NCBI RefSeq assembly: GCF_009857435.1
Contig: NZ_WWCK01000006.1
Location: 579,029 to 643,028, forward strand
Source of the DNA: Duganella rivi
GTDB taxonomy: Bacteria > Pseudomonadota > Gammaproteobacteria > Burkholderiales > Burkholderiaceae_D
DNA length: 64,000 nt
Direction: 5' to 3'
Made by a program: the position numbers and the translations under genes. Below the pieces are notes generated by a model, which was not told the origin of the DNA, searched no databases, and saw only the letters and a list, made by a program, of their open reading frames with translations. Positions 33,232 through 42,484 of this stretch are shown in pieces (within the stretch, counting starts at the first letter, position 1; every line of letters starts with the position of its first letter).

Positions 33232-33486
33232 ATGGAGTTTGCTTTTACTCTCAGGTATCGTTTGGACGAGCGCGATTGCAATTATGAGGAGCTGGCCGAG
33301 CGGCTGGCGGGCTCGAATTGTGCCGACGCGCTGGCCGGCGTTGGGCGTTCTGGCTACCTCGCGCTGGATTTTCTGCGCAAGGCGGAAAGTGCCGGCGCAG
33401 CGCTGTCGCGCGCCATCGCTGACGTGGCGTGCGCCATTCCCTCGGCGGAATTGGTCGATATTCGCTCGGATTTCAAGCCGACCTGA
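33232..33486 (+). CDS. Small conserved protein, apparently short form of a DNA-binding protein family
   Basis: 84 residues beginning MEFAFTLRYRLDERDCNYEELAERL, with GVGRSGYLALDFLRKAESAGAALSRAIADVACAIPSAELVDI in the middle. I know this N-terminal module from proteobacterial proteins that continue with a helix-turn-helix (SRQNMRKL-like) tail. Here the frame stops after RSDFKPT, before any such tail, and no remnant follows. It may be a naturally short member or a truncated gene. A GGAGGTGG ribosome site favours the second ATG at 33232 over 33229. Confidence 0.6.
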   Translation: MEFAFTLRYRLDERDCNYEELAERLAGSNCADALAGVGRSGYLALDFLRKAESAGAALSRAIADVACAIPSAELVDIRSDFKPT

Positions 33487-33497
33487 CTTTTCATCTT

Positions 33498-33519
33498 CAT
33501 TTCAATATTATTTGAAATG
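33498..33519 (+). promoter_or_regulatory. Inverted repeat before arsR, candidate ArsR operator
   Basis: CATTTCAA (33498-33505) and TTGAAATG (33512-33519) are perfect 8-bp arms with a 6-base AT-only spacer. The repeat is about 30 bases before the arsR start and AT-rich, as are known ArsR/SmtB operators; autorepression is inferred. Confidence 0.55.
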
Positions 33520-33547
33520 TCGAATCGTTTGCTGTAGCATGTTTCGC

Positions 33548-33847
33548 ATGAATACTAAGCAAACTTTGGCCGCGCTGTCGGCGCTGGCGCAGGACAGCCG
33601 GCTGGCGGTGTTCCGGCTACTGGTGCAGACCGGGCCGGATGGCCTGGCTGCCAGCAAGATCGGCGAGAAGCTCGATATTGCGCCGTCTTCCCTGTCCTTC
33701 CACCTCAAGGAGTTGTCGCATGCAGGCTTGATCGCGTCGCGCCAGGACGGGCGTTTCGTCATCTATTCGGCCGATATCGCGGCCATGAATGGGCTGATAG
33801 GATTTTTAACTGAAAACTGCTGCGGCGGTGTCTCGTGCAAACCATGA
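33548..33847 (+). CDS. arsR: ArsR-family arsenite-responsive repressor
   Basis: Winged-helix repressor of 99 residues with the DNA-recognition helix APSSLSFHLKELSHAGLI. The classic ELCVC metal site of the alpha-3 helix is absent (LDIAPSSLS instead). Three cysteines cluster at the C-terminus, Cys91, Cys92 and Cys97 (NCCGGVSC). This resembles the Acidithiobacillus ferrooxidans type of ArsR, in which a C-terminal CC...C site binds arsenite. An upstream in-frame ATG at 33539 is possible. The TGA overlaps the arsC start (ATGA), so the two are coupled. Confidence 0.9.
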   Translation: MNTKQTLAALSALAQDSRLAVFRLLVQTGPDGLAASKIGEKLDIAPSSLSFHLKELSHAGLIASRQDGRFVIYSADIAAMNGLIGFLTENCCGGVSCKP

Positions 33848-34283
33848 ACATACTTTTTCTGTGTACCGGTAATTCCTGTCGCTCGGTGTTGAGCGAGGCG
33901 ACTTTCAATCACCTTGCGCCGCCGGAGTGGCGGGCGATTAGCGCCGGCAGCCAGCCCGCCGGCAAGCTGCATCCGCGCGCAGTGGCGCTGTTGCAGCGCA
34001 AGGGCATTTCGACCGAGGGCTATTTCAGCAAGTCGTGGAATGATTTGCCGGTGACGCCCGATATCGTCATCACGGTGTGCGGCAGCGCGGCGGGCGAGAC
34101 TTGTCCTGCTTATCTCGCACCGGTGCTGCGCGCGCATTGGGGCGTGGACGATCCTGGCCACGTGGTGGGCACGGAGGAGGAAATCGAGGCGGCGTTTGAA
34201 GAGACTTATCGCATCATCCGCGCGCGCATCGAGGCGTTTTTGGCGCTACCCGCCATCACCAAAGAAGCATTGGATCGCATCGG

Positions 34284-34290
<7 letters not shown>
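33844..34290 (+). CDS. arsC: Arsenate reductase, low-molecular-weight phosphatase type
   Basis: Reduces arsenate to arsenite. The protein has 148 residues with the PTPase loop CTGNSCRS (first Cys and Arg of CX5R) directly after the first strand NILFLC. Later features are the cysteine pair context ITVCGSAAGETCP and the Asp of WGVDDPGHV. This is the ArsC type shared by thioredoxin- and glutaredoxin/mycothiol-linked enzymes; the VCGSA...ETCP cysteines fit a thioredoxin-linked mechanism. The ATG at 33844 is coupled to arsR; a GTG at 33835 is less likely. The gene overlaps arsB by 7 bases. Confidence 0.93.
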
Positions 34291-35561
<1,271 letters not shown>

Positions 35562-35563
35562 AA

Positions 35564-36139
35564 ATGGATCAGCATATCAAGCCGGTGGAGCTGGCGAAGG
35601 CGTATCGTTTGTTGAATCATGGGCCGACAGTGCTGGTGTCGGCGGCGCATGGCGGTGTTGAGAATGTGATGTCGGCGGCGTGGTCGTGTGCCTTGGATTT
35701 CTCGCCGCCCAAGGTGACGGTGGTGCTGGATAAGGCGACGGCCACGCGTCCGCTGGTGGAGCAGAGCGGCTACTTTGTGCTGCAAGTGCCGAATGTGTCG
35801 CAGGTGCAGTTGACCTACGATGTCGGCCACGCCAGCGCGAACGATACGCCGGACAAGCTGGCCAAGGCCGGCGTGCAGCTGTTCCGCGTGGCCGGCTACG
35901 ATACGCCGCTGGTCGCCGGTTCGTCGGCTTGGATGATCTGCAAAGTGACTCCTGAGCCGCGCAATGAGCAGGTCTACGATTTGTTCATCGGCGAGATCGT
36001 CGCCGCGTATGCCGATGACCGTGTGTTCAGCAACGGCCACTGGCACTTCGAAACCGCCGATCCAAGCCTGCGTAGCCTGCACTACATCGCCGGCGGCACG
36101 TTCTACGCCATCGGCGACGAAGTGCACGCCAAGACTTAA
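35564..36139 (+). CDS. Flavin reductase-like FMN-binding protein
   Basis: 191 residues with the split beta-barrel flavin reductase-like fold: GPTVLVSAAHGGVENVMSAAWSCALDFSPPKVTVVLDK at the N-terminus, then GYFVLQVPNV and the C-terminal LHYIAGGTFYAIGDEV. Members use FMN and reduce it, or act as flavoproteins of unknown substrate. The ATG at 35564 lies 2 bases beyond the arsB stop, so it may be co-transcribed with the ars genes, although flavin reductases are not standard ars partners. Its stop overlaps that of the convergent acyl-CoA dehydrogenase in TTAA. Confidence 0.87.
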   Translation: MDQHIKPVELAKAYRLLNHGPTVLVSAAHGGVENVMSAAWSCALDFSPPKVTVVLDKATATRPLVEQSGYFVLQVPNVSQVQLTYDVGHASANDTPDKLAKAGVQLFRVAGYDTPLVAGSSAWMICKVTPEPRNEQVYDLFIGEIVAAYADDRVFSNGHWHFETADPSLRSLHYIAGGTFYAIGDEVHAKT

Positions 36140-37263
36140 AGCGCGCGGGCGATCAGGATTTTCTGGATGTCGCTCGTGCCTTCGTAGATTTGGCAGACGC
36201 GCGCGTCGCGGTAGATGCGTTCTACCGGGAAGTCGCTGACGTAGCCGTAGCCGCCGTGGATCTGGATGGCGTCGGAGCAGACTTTCTCGGCCATCTCGGA
36301 GGCGAACAGCTTGGCCATCGCGGCTTCTTTCAGGCACGGCAGGCCGGCGTCTTTCATCGATGCGGCGTGCAGGATCAGTTGGCGCGCGGCTTCGATCTGC
36401 ATCGCCATCTCGGCCAGTTTGAATTGCACCGATTGATGCTCGAAGATTGGCTTGCCGAAGCTTTCGCGTTCCTTCGCGTAATTCAAGGCTGCTTCGTACG
36501 CGGAGCGCGCCATGCCGACCGATTGCGAGGCGATGCCGATGCGGCCGCCCTCCAGCCCGGACAAGGCGATCTTGTAGCCTTGGCCTTCTTCGCCAATCAG
36601 ATTCTCGGCCGGTACGCGGCAGTTTTCAAACAGGATTTGCGCGGTGTCCGACGAGTGCTGGCCCATCTTCTGCTCGATGCCGGCGACGATGTAGCCGGGC
36701 GTCGACGTCGGCACCCAGAATGCGCTGATGCCTTTTTTGCCGGCGGCTTTGTCGGTCACCGCCATCACGATTGCCACGTCGGCGTGCTTGCCGCTGGTGA
36801 TGAACTGCTTCACGCCGTTCAGCACATAGTGCTCGCCATCGCGCGTGGCGGTGGTGCGCAGTGCGGCGGCGTCGCTGCCGGTGTGCGGTTCGGTGAGGCA
36901 GAAGGCGCCCAGCATCTCGCCTTGCGCCAAGGGCCGCAGCCATTGTTCTTTCTGCTGCGCGTTCGCATACATCATGCCGATGCTGCATACCGGGCAGTTG
37001 TTGACGGAGATGATGGTGGACGTGCCGCCATCACCTGCCGCGATCTCCTCCAATACCAAAGCCAGAGACACGTAATCCATGCCCGCGCCGCCCAGTTCCT
37101 CGGGCACGGCGACGCCAAACGCGCCCAACGCCGCCAGTTCCTTCAGTTCTTCTTTTGGGAAGTGGTGCTCTTTATCCCAGCGTGCCGCGTTAGGGGCCAG
37201 ACGCTCTTGCGCAAAAGCGCGCAAGGCGTCGCGGATCATCTCGTGTTCCTGACTCAGTATCAT
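36136..37263 (-). CDS. Acyl-CoA dehydrogenase, short-chain type
   Basis: FAD flavoenzyme of 375 residues. The domain order is helical N-domain, beta domain (GAFCLTEPHTGSDAAALRTTA; NGVKQFITSGKHADVAIVMA) and C-terminal helical bundle. The catalytic glutamate is in the usual C-terminal place, QIYEGTSDIQKILIAR, unlike the isovaleryl-CoA dehydrogenase further up the same operon. It could act on butyryl-, methylbutyryl- or isobutyryl-CoA. It is the last gene of the liuR-liuA run, 17 bases after the SDR gene. Confidence 0.92.
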   Translation of the reverse strand: MILSQEHEMIRDALRAFAQERLAPNAARWDKEHHFPKEELKELAALGAFGVAVPEELGGAGMDYVSLALVLEEIAAGDGGTSTIISVNNCPVCSIGMMYANAQQKEQWLRPLAQGEMLGAFCLTEPHTGSDAAALRTTATRDGEHYVLNGVKQFITSGKHADVAIVMAVTDKAAGKKGISAFWVPTSTPGYIVAGIEQKMGQHSSDTAQILFENCRVPAENLIGEEGQGYKIALSGLEGGRIGIASQSVGMARSAYEAALNYAKERESFGKPIFEHQSVQFKLAEMAMQIEAARQLILHAASMKDAGLPCLKEAAMAKLFASEMAEKVCSDAIQIHGGYGYVSDFPVERIYRDARVCQIYEGTSDIQKILIARAL

Positions 37264-37280
37264 GTTGTCTCTTCTATTCT

Positions 37281-37955
37281 TTACCAGCCGATGGTTGTGC
37301 CATCGTAGTTCAGGTATGCCGCCTTGTCCGACGCGGGTAGCGTCGCCAGCGTGTTGCGGATGCCTGCCGCGCTCTCTTCTACCGAGAGATGTGCGTCGGC
37401 GCCACCCATGTCAGTGCGCACCCAGCCCGGATGCAGGGCCACGCAGGTGGCGCCTTGTTTGCCGAACACCAGCGCCGTATCGAGCAGCACGGAATTCAGC
37501 GCCGCCTTGCTGGCGCGGTACAGCGAACCACCGGGCGAATTGCGCTCGCTCAGTGATCCCATGCGCGACGACAGCACCGCTAACTTGCCATTCCCACGCG
37601 ACGCGCACACCAGCGGCGCGAGGATCGGCAGCAGCCGCATCGCCGCCAGCACGTTGGTGTGCATGACGGCGTTGAAGTCGGTCTCCATCGGGAAGCCGTC
37701 GTGACGCGGGCCGTACACGCCGGCGTTCAGGATGGCGACGTCCAACTCTTCGCCATCGAGTTTCCAGCCGATGCCTGCCACCGCTTCAACGTTGGTCACA
37801 TCGAGCTTGTGCGGTTCGGCGCCAAGCGCCAACAGCGCGTCGCAGTCTTCCTGCTTGCGCGCCGTGGCGATCACGCGCCAGCCGTCGGCCCGGTACTGCT
37901 TGACCAGTTCCAGGCCGATGCCGCGCGAGGCGCCGACGACGAGTGCAGTCGCCAT
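37281..37955 (-). CDS. Short-chain dehydrogenase/reductase
   Basis: Rossmann-fold oxidoreductase of 224 residues. It has the cofactor motif LVVGASRGIGLELVKQY, the NAG motif AILNAGVYG, the catalytic Ser in LAVLSSRMGSL and YRASKAALN with the Tyr-x3-Lys pair. The C-terminal half includes HPGWVRTDMGG, as in the sniffer/carbonyl reductase-like group. The substrate is unknown. The start at 37955 is 2 bases after the thiolase stop, which suggests a part in acyl-CoA or branched-chain breakdown with its neighbours. Confidence 0.9.
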   Translation of the reverse strand: MATALVVGASRGIGLELVKQYRADGWRVIATARKQEDCDALLALGAEPHKLDVTNVEAVAGIGWKLDGEELDVAILNAGVYGPRHDGFPMETDFNAVMHTNVLAAMRLLPILAPLVCASRGNGKLAVLSSRMGSLSERNSPGGSLYRASKAALNSVLLDTALVFGKQGATCVALHPGWVRTDMGGADAHLSVEESAAGIRNTLATLPASDKAAYLNYDGTTIGW

Positions 37956-37957
37956 GC

Positions 37958-39157
37958 TTACACCAGTTCCACTGCTACCGCAGTCGCTTCGCCGCCGCCG
38001 ATGCACAGCGCCGCTACGCCTTTCTTGCCGCCGGTGCGTTTCAGTGCGCCCAGCAGCGTCACGATGATGCGCGCGCCCGATGCGCCGATAGGGTGGCCCA
38101 GTGCGCAAGCGCCGCCGTGGATGTTGACCTTCTCGTGCGGGATGTCGAGGTCGCGCATGGCGGCCATCGGCACGGCGGCGAAGGCTTCGTTGATCTCGAA
38201 CAGGTCAACGTCCTTGGTGCCCCAGCCGATTTTCTTGTACAGCTTTTCAATCGCGCCAATCGGTGCGGTGGTGAACCAGTTTGGTTCCTGCGCGAAGGTG
38301 GCGTGGCCCAGCAGGCGGGCGATCGGCGCCAGGCCCAGTTCCTTGGCTTTCGATTCGCGCATCAGCACCAGCGCCGCAGCGCCGTCGTTGATCGACGACG
38401 ACGAGGCGGCGGTGATGGTGCCGTCTTTCTTGAACGCGGCGCGCAGCGTAGGGATTTTTTCGACTTTGGCTTTCAGCGGGCCTTCGTCCTTGTCGATCAC
38501 GGTGTCGCCGGCGCGCGAGGTCACGGTCACTGGCGCGATCTCCCACTTGAAGTAGCCTTCGCTGGTGGCGACTTGCGCGCGCTTCACCGATTCGATGGCG
38601 AAGTTGTCCTGCGCCTCGCGGGTGAATTCGTACTTGGCCGAGCACTCTTCGGCGAAGGTGCCCATCGAACGGCCTTCGCCGGTTTTCTCGTTGCGCGAGT
38701 AGGCGTCTTCCAGGCCGTCGTACATCATGTGGTCGAACATCATGCCGTGGCCGATGCGGTAGCCGCCGCGTGCTTTTGGAATCAGGTAGGGCGCGTTGGT
38801 CATGGACTCCATGCCGCCGGCGATGACGACGTCGGCGCTGCCGGCCACCAGCTGGTCGTGCGCGAAGATGGTGGCCTGCATGGCCGAGCCGCACATCTTG
38901 GACAGGGTGACGGCGCCGGTGGACGTCGGCAGGCCGGCTTTCAGCAAGGCTTGGCGCGCAGGCGCCTGGCCCTGGCCCGCCATCAGGCAGTTGCCGAAGT
39001 AGACGTGTTCGACCAGCTTGCCGTCGATGCCGGAGCGCTCAACGGCGGCTTGAATCGCCACAGCGCCCAGATCGTGCGCGGACTTGGCGGAGAAGTCGCC
39101 CTGGAAGGCGCCCATGGGGGTGCGGGCTGCACCGACGATTACGATAGGATCGTTCAT
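37958..39157 (-). CDS. Acetyl-CoA C-acetyltransferase (thiolase)
   Basis: Thiolase of 399 residues. The nucleophile is the Cys of LSKMCGSAMQA. The C-terminal catalytic His and Cys lie in GACALGHPIGASGAR and CIGGGEATAV, and GGMESMTNAPYL is the usual biosynthetic-type segment. Acting as a degradative enzyme it would convert acetoacetyl-CoA, derived from the acetoacetate made by LiuE, to acetyl-CoA. It lies 18 bases after liuA and 2 before the SDR gene. Confidence 0.94.
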   Translation of the reverse strand: MNDPIVIVGAARTPMGAFQGDFSAKSAHDLGAVAIQAAVERSGIDGKLVEHVYFGNCLMAGQGQAPARQALLKAGLPTSTGAVTLSKMCGSAMQATIFAHDQLVAGSADVVIAGGMESMTNAPYLIPKARGGYRIGHGMMFDHMMYDGLEDAYSRNEKTGEGRSMGTFAEECSAKYEFTREAQDNFAIESVKRAQVATSEGYFKWEIAPVTVTSRAGDTVIDKDEGPLKAKVEKIPTLRAAFKKDGTITAASSSSINDGAAALVLMRESKAKELGLAPIARLLGHATFAQEPNWFTTAPIGAIEKLYKKIGWGTKDVDLFEINEAFAAVPMAAMRDLDIPHEKVNIHGGACALGHPIGASGARIIVTLLGALKRTGGKKGVAALCIGGGEATAVAVELV

Positions 39158-39175
39158 TTTCCTGTCCTTCTAAAA

Positions 39176-40360
39176 TTATTTGGTTTCGGCGAACAATTCG
39201 CGGCCGATCAGCATGCGGCGGATTTCGCTGGTGCCGGCGCCGATTTCGTACAGCTTGGCGTCGCGCCACAGGCGGCCGACCGGGTATTCATTGATGTAGC
39301 CGTTGCCGCCCAAGGTTTGGATCGCTTCGCCGGCCATCCACGTGGCTTTTTCGGCGCTGTACAGGATCGCGCCGGCGGCGTCCTTGCGCAGGTTGCGTAC
39401 TTGCTCCGGCGTGGTGGCGCGGTCGCAGGCCTGGCCGACGGCGTAGACGTAGGCTTTGCACGCCATCATGGTCGAGTACATATCGGCGATTTTGCCTTGC
39501 ATCAGCTGGAACTCGCCGATCGGCTGGCCGAACTGCTTGCGGTCGTGGATGTACGGCACCACCACGTCCATGCAGGCCTGCATGATGCCCAGCGGTCCGC
39601 CGGACAGCACGGTGCGCTCGAAGTCGAGGCCCGACATCAGCACGTTGACGCCCTTGCCCAGGCCGCCCAGCACGTTCTCGGCCGGCACTTCGCAATCTTC
39701 AAACACCAGCTCGCCGGTGTGCGAGCCGCGCATGCCCAGCTTGTCCAGTTTCTGCGCGATGGAGAAGCCTTTGAAGCCTTTTTCGATCAGGAAGGCGGTC
39801 ATGCCTTTCGGGCCGGCTTCGAGGTCGTTCTTGGCGTACACCACCAGCACGTCGGCGTCCGGGCCGTTGGTGATCCACATCTTGGTGCCGTTCAGCACCC
39901 AGCGGTCGCCTTTGAAATCGGCGCGCAGCTTCATGCTGACCACGTCGGAACCGGCGTTCGGCTCGGACATGGCCAACGCGCCGATGTACTCGCCCGAAAT
40001 CAGCTTTGGCAGGTATTTTTTCTTCTGTTCTTCGGTGCCGTTGCGCTTGATCTGGTTGACGCACAGGTTCGAGTGCGCGCCATAGGACAGGCCGACCGAG
40101 GCCGAGGCACGCGAGATTTCTTCCATCGCTACGATGTGGGCCAGGTAGCCCATGTTGGCGCCGCCGTACTCTTCCGGCACGGTGATGCCCAGCACGCCCA
40201 GTTCGCCCATCTTGCGCCACAGATCCATCGGGAACTGGTCGCTGCGGTCGATGTCGGCCGCGCGCGGGGCGATTTCGGCGGCGGCGAACTGCTGCACGGC
40301 TTCGCGCAGCGCGGCGATGTCCTCGCCGTGGTCAAAAGTCAGGCCTGGGAGATGGAGCAT
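39176..40360 (-). CDS. liuA: Isovaleryl-CoA dehydrogenase
   Basis: First committed step of the liu pathway: isovaleryl-CoA to 3-methylcrotonyl-CoA with FAD. It has 394 residues. The catalytic glutamate is in the isovaleryl-specific position (GLDFERTVLSGGPLGIM) and the usual C-terminal Glu is replaced, giving EIGAGTSEIRRMLIG. This swap separates it from short-chain dehydrogenases. The gene is 65 bases downstream of liuR, with a LiuR-like palindrome in between. The other liu genes lie 22 kb away, so the pathway is split into two loci. Confidence 0.95.
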   Translation of the reverse strand: MLHLPGLTFDHGEDIAALREAVQQFAAAEIAPRAADIDRSDQFPMDLWRKMGELGVLGITVPEEYGGANMGYLAHIVAMEEISRASASVGLSYGAHSNLCVNQIKRNGTEEQKKKYLPKLISGEYIGALAMSEPNAGSDVVSMKLRADFKGDRWVLNGTKMWITNGPDADVLVVYAKNDLEAGPKGMTAFLIEKGFKGFSIAQKLDKLGMRGSHTGELVFEDCEVPAENVLGGLGKGVNVLMSGLDFERTVLSGGPLGIMQACMDVVVPYIHDRKQFGQPIGEFQLMQGKIADMYSTMMACKAYVYAVGQACDRATTPEQVRNLRKDAAGAILYSAEKATWMAGEAIQTLGGNGYINEYPVGRLWRDAKLYEIGAGTSEIRRMLIGRELFAETK

Positions 40361-40408
40361 GTCTTCCTCTATTCGTTATTGGTTTGAAGCGGCCATGATA
40401 CGCCGATG

Positions 40409-40429
40409 TGACGTTAACGTAAACGTCAA
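40409..40429 (-). promoter_or_regulatory. LiuR-type operator between liuR and liuA
   Basis: On the minus strand TGACGTT and AACGTCA arms flank a 6-base spacer, giving ACGTT-TACGTT-AACGT. It overlaps the liuR stop codon and lies about 50 bases before liuA. A TTTACG/TATCAT pair with 17-bp spacing can be drawn across it, consistent with a second promoter in front of liuA. Confidence 0.62.
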
Positions 40430-40815
40430 GCAGCGGCCTGCGCGGCCAGCAGACGCTTGCACTCGTCCTCGTGGGCCTGGATTTCGGCCAGCGACATTTC
40501 AATGTCCTCGCGCTGCTGTTCCAGCGTTTCGCGGTGCTGGGCCAGCACGCCGAGGAAGCGGTGCATCTGGGCCACCGAGTCCTTTGGCGTTTCGTACATA
40601 TCGACCAGGCTCTTGATCTCGGCCAGCGACAGGCCGAGGCGCTTGCCGCGCAGGGTCAGCTTGAGGCGGGTGCGGTCGCGCGGCGTATAGACGCGGTTGC
40701 GGCCGCCGGCGCCTTCGCGCGATGGGCTGAGCAAGCCTTGGTCTTCGTAAAAACGGATCGCGCGCGCCGTGATGTCGAATTCGCGCGCCAGTTCGGTGAT
40801 AGTGTAGGTGGACAT
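40426..40815 (-). CDS. liuR: MerR-family regulator of branched-chain catabolism
   Basis: Regulator of 129 residues. The MerR winged helix is at the N-terminus (YTITELAREFDITARAIRFYEDQGLLSPSREG) and is followed by the RxYxxRDxxRLKLTLRGKRLGLSLAEIK segment typical of LiuR. The coiled-coil dimer helix is long (about 85-125, rich in Glu, Gln and Lys). LiuR is the known regulator of liu genes in many proteobacteria, and the gene sits directly before liuA. Cysteine-based metal or oxidant sites are absent; only one Cys occurs near the end (DECKRLL). Confidence 0.92.
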   Translation of the reverse strand: MSTYTITELAREFDITARAIRFYEDQGLLSPSREGAGGRNRVYTPRDRTRLKLTLRGKRLGLSLAEIKSLVDMYETPKDSVAQMHRFLGVLAQHRETLEQQREDIEMSLAEIQAHEDECKRLLAAQAAA

Positions 40816-40831
40816 TTTTCTCGTTAGATTG

Positions 40832-40852
40832 CCGTTTACGTCAACGTCAAAC
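40832..40852 (-). promoter_or_regulatory. LiuR-type site and promoter before liuR
   Basis: On the minus strand the sequence GGTTTGACGTTGACGTAAAC carries ACGTT-GACGTA-AACG, matching the other two candidate operators except in the last base of the second half-site. TTGACG at 40850-40845 and TCTAAC at 40828-40823 can serve as -35 and -10 with a 16-bp spacer, so the palindrome would lie across the promoter as MerR-family operators do. Autoregulation is inferred. Confidence 0.58.
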
Positions 40853-41069
40853 CATTGTAGCGCGAGTTAGTGGTATCGTGCGACGTGAAACATCGCGCGG
40901 CAGCATGATGGCCGACCGCCTGCGCGAGCCAAATAAAATTTGCCGAACATTTGCGCTCACTTTAGCCTCTTCAAATGATAAAATGTTAATTATCGAATCC
41001 TGTAAAGTCACAGTTGAGGCAGCCCTCGAAGAGACTGACTTTCATGACGCAACGTGAAATAGTTCAATT

Positions 41070-41477
41070 ATGAATTCTTCTAATGAACGCGAAAGCTTTA
41101 GCCAGCGCCTGCAACAGGCTCTTAAAAACGCCCACTATTCGCCCGACAGCCCGACCCGGTTGGCGCGCGAATTCAATATCCGGTTCGACGGACGGCCAAT
41201 TACCGTCCATGCGGCCCGGAAATGGCTGGTAGGCGAGGCGATTCCGACGCAGGAGAAGCTGCGCATGATCGCCCAGTGGCTGGGCGTACCGGCCGAGTGG
41301 CTGCGCTTTGGCGGCCCGGAAGAAGGCGCGCCGCCCGGTGACGGCGGCAATGGCTTGTCGCGTTTTGAGTCGGCCGACGTCAAGCTGATCGCGGATTTGC
41401 AGCGTTTGGACGAGCATCACCGCCAGATCGCGCGTGAATTTATCCGCATGCTGGTACGGGTGAACTACCAAAAGTAG
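41070..41477 (+). CDS. Helix-turn-helix transcriptional regulator
   Basis: 135 residues. The first two thirds resemble an XRE-like DNA-binding domain: LARE...FDGRPITVHAARKWLVGEAIPTQEKLRMIAQWLGVPAEWL is the helix-turn-helix layout of phage-repressor-type proteins. A Gly-rich linker (GGPEEGAPPGDGGNG) leads to a short C-terminal helix (VKLIADLQRLDEHHRQIAREFIRMLVRV). No ligand domain is present. The target is unknown. It stands alone on the plus strand, divergent from liuR by 250 bases, with an AT-rich upstream region and its own terminator. Confidence 0.8.
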   Translation: MNSSNERESFSQRLQQALKNAHYSPDSPTRLAREFNIRFDGRPITVHAARKWLVGEAIPTQEKLRMIAQWLGVPAEWLRFGGPEEGAPPGDGGNGLSRFESADVKLIADLQRLDEHHRQIAREFIRMLVRVNYQK

Positions 41478-41582
41478 TTATTTTTACGTAGTACTACGGA
41501 GAGATGTTGACCGCACCGGGATGTGCTTCAACCATATATTCATGAAACTGGGTTCAGGATAGACCGGTTTTTGTTCGGAATT

Positions 41583-41610
41583 AGGGCGCACCTGCGGGAG
41601 CGCCCTTTTT
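41583..41610 (+). terminator. Rho-independent terminator downstream of the HTH gene
   Basis: AGGGCGC (41583-41589) pairs with GCGCCCT (41600-41606) around a ten-base loop and is followed by a T tract. The roughly 105 bases between the gene stop and this terminator contain a 12-bp palindrome CGTAGTACTACG but no gene. Confidence 0.75.
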
Positions 41611-41696
41611 ATTTTCGCTATCTTTGCGATTTGTCATGGTTTCATCGCCGATTTCAGGCACAATAGGTCAGAACCTACTTTTCGGGGAGTCACGCT

Positions 41697-41879
41697 TTGA
41701 GCCGTTTGATGAAAAGCAATTACAGCAACGCCGCCCAGCTGAAAGATTTGATGACCGCCCCGCCCATGAGCGCCGCCCAGCACGCTGAAGTGATGCGCAA
41801 GCGCATTGCCCAGCGCCGCATGGTGGAAGAAGCCCGTGAACTGAAGCGCGCCAGCAGTTCTTACTACGACAAGCGTTAA
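41697..41879 (+). CDS. Small hypothetical protein (60 residues)
   Basis: Not recognised. The predicted peptide starts LSRLMKSNYSNAAQLKDLMTAPP and ends in a basic, helical region (EVMRKRIAQRRMVEEARELKRASSSYYDKR) with no membrane segment and no cysteine. A GGGGAG site seven bases before the TTG at 41697 supports that start; an ATG four codons later is the alternative. It has the base composition of its neighbours and ends tail-to-tail with ubiX in a shared TTAA. A real small gene is likelier than not. Confidence 0.55.
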   Translation: MSRLMKSNYSNAAQLKDLMTAPPMSAAQHAEVMRKRIAQRRMVEEARELKRASSSYYDKR

Positions 41880-42484
41880 GTCTGTCCCGTGTCGCCGCCG
41901 GCGGCGCCCTTGAGGCCCGCCCAGCGTGGCGCCAGTGCGTGCTCTATCCCAAATAAATCAATGACGCGGGCCACCGTGTGGTCGACCATTTCCGCAATTG
42001 TCTGCGGGTTGTGATAGAAGCTAGGTAGCGGGGGGAAGATGATGCCGCCCATTTCCGTGACCGCCGTCATATTGCGCAGGTGCGCGAGGTTGAACGGGGT
42101 TTCCCGTACCATCAGCACCAGGCGGCGGCGCTCCTTGAGCACCACGTCGGCGGCGCGCGCGATCAGGTTGTCAGACAAGCCGTGGGCGACTGAAGCCAGC
42201 GTTTTCATCGAGCAGGGGGCGATAATCATGCCCTCGCTCTGGAACGAGCCGCTGGCAATGGCTGCGCCAACATCGCGCACCTTGTGCACCACGTGGGCAT
42301 AGGATTCAACTTCGCGCCGCTGCAAGCCGGTTTCCTGGTGCAGGGTGAGAACCGCGGCGTCCGAGATCACGAGGTGGGTCTCGACGCCTGCGATATGTTG
42401 TAAAACTTGCAGCAGACGCACGCCATACACCGCACCGGTGGCGCCGGTGATGGCAATGACAATCCGCTGAGGCCGATCAGGCAT
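41876..42484 (-). CDS. ubiX: Flavin prenyltransferase
   Basis: Makes prenylated FMN for UbiD-type decarboxylases, used in ubiquinone synthesis. It has 202 residues. The FMN loop is IAITGATGAVYGVRLLQ, followed by the GMIIAPCSMKTLASVAHG segment and LVLMVRETPFNLAHLRNM, all typical of UbiX/Pad1. The start overlaps the grxD end by 8 bases. No ubiD is in the window. Confidence 0.95.
   Translation of the reverse strand: MPDRPQRIVIAITGATGAVYGVRLLQVLQHIAGVETHLVISDAAVLTLHQETGLQRREVESYAHVVHKVRDVGAAIASGSFQSEGMIIAPCSMKTLASVAHGLSDNLIARAADVVLKERRRLVLMVRETPFNLAHLRNMTAVTEMGGIIFPPLPSFYHNPQTIAEMVDHTVARVIDLFGIEHALAPRWAGLKGAAGGDTGQT

Noticed and set aside
37943..40387. 814-codon plus-strand frame opposite liuA, thiolase and SDR
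   Set aside because: Spans three well-formed genes on the other strand and their intergenic gaps; low-complexity shadow composition.
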